NCBI GenBank assembly: GCA_027000765.1
Contig: JALTNJ010000065.1
Coordinates: forward strand, 1 to 7,074
Length of the DNA: 7,074 nt
From: Nitrososphaeria archaeon
Lineage (GTDB): Archaea > Thermoproteota > Nitrososphaeria > Geothermarchaeales > JDFR-13
Reading direction: 5' to 3'
A program made the translations under genes and the position numbers. The notes under the pieces are model-generated. The model was not told the origin of the DNA, did no database searches, and saw only the letters and a list, made by a program, of their open reading frames with translations. Below, piece by piece: positions 5,859 to 7,074 of this stretch; the stretch's first letter is position 1, and each line of letters opens with the position of its first letter.

Positions 5859-6914
5859 CTATATTTTTATAACGGGAATCACACCGAATCTCTCTACATC
5901 AACTTTATCCTTATCAAGCTCAACTGGTATAAGCCTAGTACCTATCGTTAGTCCTTTCCTCCTAGCAATATAATCCATGTCTTCTAAAGTCTTGATTAAC
6001 AGCCTTCTATCCCTCTCTATAGCAACCATATCCAACCCGCTTATACACACATTGGCTAAGCCCTCCAATACACCGAGTCGTAGAGTTCCTTCTTCAACCC
6101 TCTTTTTCAACAAATTGTCCTCTCCAACGGCTAACATGATCTCGTTAAACCCTAGTGTCGGGACACTTGTCTCAGACGCCAATCTACTAATCGCATTATT
6201 TATCCTATATACCCCCTGATAAGAACCCGGTTCACCCATCACCGTATCAAAATGCTTCTCTACGAGCTCCGCTACACTCTCCTCCATCCAAGGGGAAAGG
6301 GAGAGATCGACTCCATAGAATTCTTTCTCGTACTCCTCTACCATCCTCCTTATATCCTCTAGATAATTTACTACGCTTCTGTTTCCACTGAGATACTTGT
6401 CAAATAGATCTACATATCTCAAGGCTAATGCAAATCCAAATACGTTGTCAACGTTAGTCGTCGAGGGGAAATAAGGCGTCTGGAGCCATTTTAAGTGGGT
6501 CATGGATATGCGAGTGAAGAGCGAATAGTCCCCTTCATACAAGTATATCTTATCAACTAAACGATCGATATGTGTCGACTCTCTAACCAAGATTGTTGAG
6601 AAAAGTCTATTGGTCTCCCCTAAGATATCCATTATCCCATCTATTATTCCACTGTCACTTGGTATCGCTGCTGCATGTAGCATTAAGTCTTTAGACGGAC
6701 GTCTATCATATAATTCCAATACTATGTTCCTATACTTCTCTAGCTCTATCTTCGTCTCTACAGGTGGAAGTACTAGCCTTATAGTCCATGGAGAAATATG
6801 GGTTTCACTAACGATATCAAGTGATCTATTAATATATTCCTCATATTTTTGGAAGTCTAGTGAACTCCAGTCTTCAACCGGGATGAAAAAAGTCATAGCC
6901 CTTACAATCGGCAT
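5859..6914 (-). CDS. DUF711/UPF0210 family protein of unknown function
   Basis: A 351-residue soluble protein of the DUF711 (PF05167, UPF0210) family, whose biochemical role is not known. The fold of the bacterial members resembles the glycyl-radical enzyme barrel, but I see no evidence of radical chemistry here. Recognisable parts are DLSLSPWMEESVAELVE (compare DxSLAPxPxxxxSVAxILE), then MGEPGS with RINNAISRLA, then GFNEIMLAVGED, LANVCISGLDMVAI (compare AVCSVGLDMIAI) and the C-terminal RLIPVELDKDKVD. It is shorter than bacterial members of about 450 residues, seemingly from compaction in the N-terminal half. No signal peptide or membrane segment is seen. I start at ATG 6912-6914; a GTG at 6927-6929 would add five residues but sits too close to the TATA box. 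The gene is convergent with the peptidase and divergent from the gene at 7047. Confidence 0.85.
   Translation of the reverse strand: MPIVRAMTFFIPVEDWSSLDFQKYEEYINRSLDIVSETHISPWTIRLVLPPVETKIELEKYRNIVLELYDRRPSKDLMLHAAAIPSDSGIIDGIMDILGETNRLFSTILVRESTHIDRLVDKIYLYEGDYSLFTRISMTHLKWLQTPYFPSTTNVDNVFGFALALRYVDLFDKYLSGNRSVVNYLEDIRRMVEEYEKEFYGVDLSLSPWMEESVAELVEKHFDTVMGEPGSYQGVYRINNAISRLASETSVPTLGFNEIMLAVGEDNLLKKRVEEGTLRLGVLEGLANVCISGLDMVAIERDRRLLIKTLEDMDYIARRKGLTIGTRLIPVELDKDKVDVERFGVIPVIKI
5862..5870 (+). terminator. Candidate peptidase terminator inside the opposite gene
   Basis: TATTTTTAT lies 7-15 nt after the peptidase stop codon and contains five T residues. It also forms, on the minus strand, the final codons (ATA AAA ATA) of the convergent DUF711 gene. 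With 3 nt between the stops, the peptidase transcript must end within the neighbour. Confidence 0.45.
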
Positions 6915-6939
6915 CTTATCAATCCTCACACAGAGGCAG

Positions 6940-6950
6940 TTATATAAAAA
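6940..6950 (-). promoter_or_regulatory. TATA box of the DUF711 gene (near-leaderless)
   Basis: The minus strand reads TTTTTATATAA, a strong archaeal TATA box. Normal spacing puts the transcription start at about 6917-6919, only 3-5 nt before the ATG at 6914. A GAGG (6924-6927) lies 9 nt before that ATG but would then be upstream of the mRNA end. The element also reads TTATATAAAAA on the plus strand and might serve the gene to the right. Confidence 0.6.
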
Positions 6951-7035
6951 GTAGTTCGTGGCATGCTAAAAAATATTGACATGTCTTATTTAGAAACTTA
7001 CTATGATATTTTTTATTCGATATAGCATTTAGATA

Positions 7036-7041
7036 GGGTGG
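7036..7041 (+). promoter_or_regulatory. Shine-Dalgarno site of the gene starting at 7047
   Basis: GGGTGG stands 5 nt before an ATG, the same spacing as the livH site. It is the main support for a new gene entering at the right edge. The matching promoter is not clear: TTATATAAAAA (6940-6950) or TTATTTAG (6987-6994) are possible. Confidence 0.45.
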
Positions 7042-7046
7042 TTTAG

Positions 7047-7074
7047 ATGGTATTTGAAAATAAAGATATCCTAG
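7047..7074 (+). CDS. Start of an unidentified gene (cut by window edge)
   Basis: An ATG preceded by a GGGTGG ribosome site opens a frame reading MVFENKDIL to the window end. Nine residues are too few to identify a family. The frame is open, has no alternative start in the available sequence and diverges from the DUF711 gene across about 132 nt. It may be a real protein gene, but this rests only on the ribosome site and the lack of any competing gene here. Confidence 0.4.

Noticed and set aside
5977..6219. Plus-strand frame inside the DUF711 gene
   Set aside because: Antisense to conserved DUF711 motifs; Ser/Leu-rich low-information translation.
6610..6954. Plus-strand frame of 114 codons over the DUF711 5' end
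   Set aside because: Runs through the DUF711 coding sequence and promoter; no ribosome site.
6963..7025. A 20-codon plus-strand open frame before the gene at 7047
   Set aside because: No SD is seen, it is very short in AT-rich DNA, and it is likely chance. It is mentioned only as a possible leader element.
1..7074. Search by eye for tRNA, rRNA, CRISPR repeats, insertion sequences or a riboswitch
   Set aside because: No cloverleaf-like segments, regularly spaced repeats, transposase genes or terminal inverted repeats were seen. Gaps are at most about 211 nt and are accounted for by promoters and T tracts.

Overview
The window looks like a chromosomal segment of a hyperthermophilic or thermophilic archaeon, most likely a crenarchaeon (Thermoproteota). 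The reasons are TATA boxes at archaeal spacing, strong Shine-Dalgarno (SD) sites of the GGAGGTGA type on transporter genes beside apparently leaderless genes, AGA/AGG as the arginine codons of livK, a membrane-anchored binding protein with a Thr/Pro-rich linker, and oligo-T stretches without hairpins after genes. I cannot fix the genus from the sequence.

Region 1 (1-4644) is a complete-looking branched-chain amino acid type (HAAT/Liv) ABC importer, cut only at the left edge. It is split into two divergent arms around a 211-bp control region (1469-1679). Leftward run the two permeases, livH and the N-terminal part of livM. Rightward run the binding protein livK, then, after a 164-nt gap with its own terminator and promoter signals, the ATPases livG and livF, which overlap or nearly abut. 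LivK captures the ligand outside the cell, LivH and LivM form the channel, and LivG and LivF power it. The true ligand (leucine/isoleucine/valine, another amino acid, an amide or a small peptide) cannot be read from the sequence.

Region 2 (4645-5855) has a monocistronic, probably leaderless M24B metallopeptidase (Xaa-Pro dipeptidase/aminopeptidase) with all five metal ligands at the spacing of Pyrococcus prolidase. It would release amino acids from proline-containing peptides in the cytoplasm, a sensible partner for amino acid uptake, though a functional link is inference.

Region 3 (5859-7074) has a leftward DUF711/UPF0210 protein of unknown function that meets the peptidase tail to tail with only 3 nt between stop codons. 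A new rightward gene begins at 7047 and is cut by the window end. No RNA genes, CRISPR arrays, insertion sequences or phage genes were seen, and no intergenic stretch exceeds about 211 nt. I found no clearly novel system. The points most worth a second look are the anti-SD-like element after livK, the divergent promoter region, the unusual ATPase motifs and the uncharacterised DUF711 gene.
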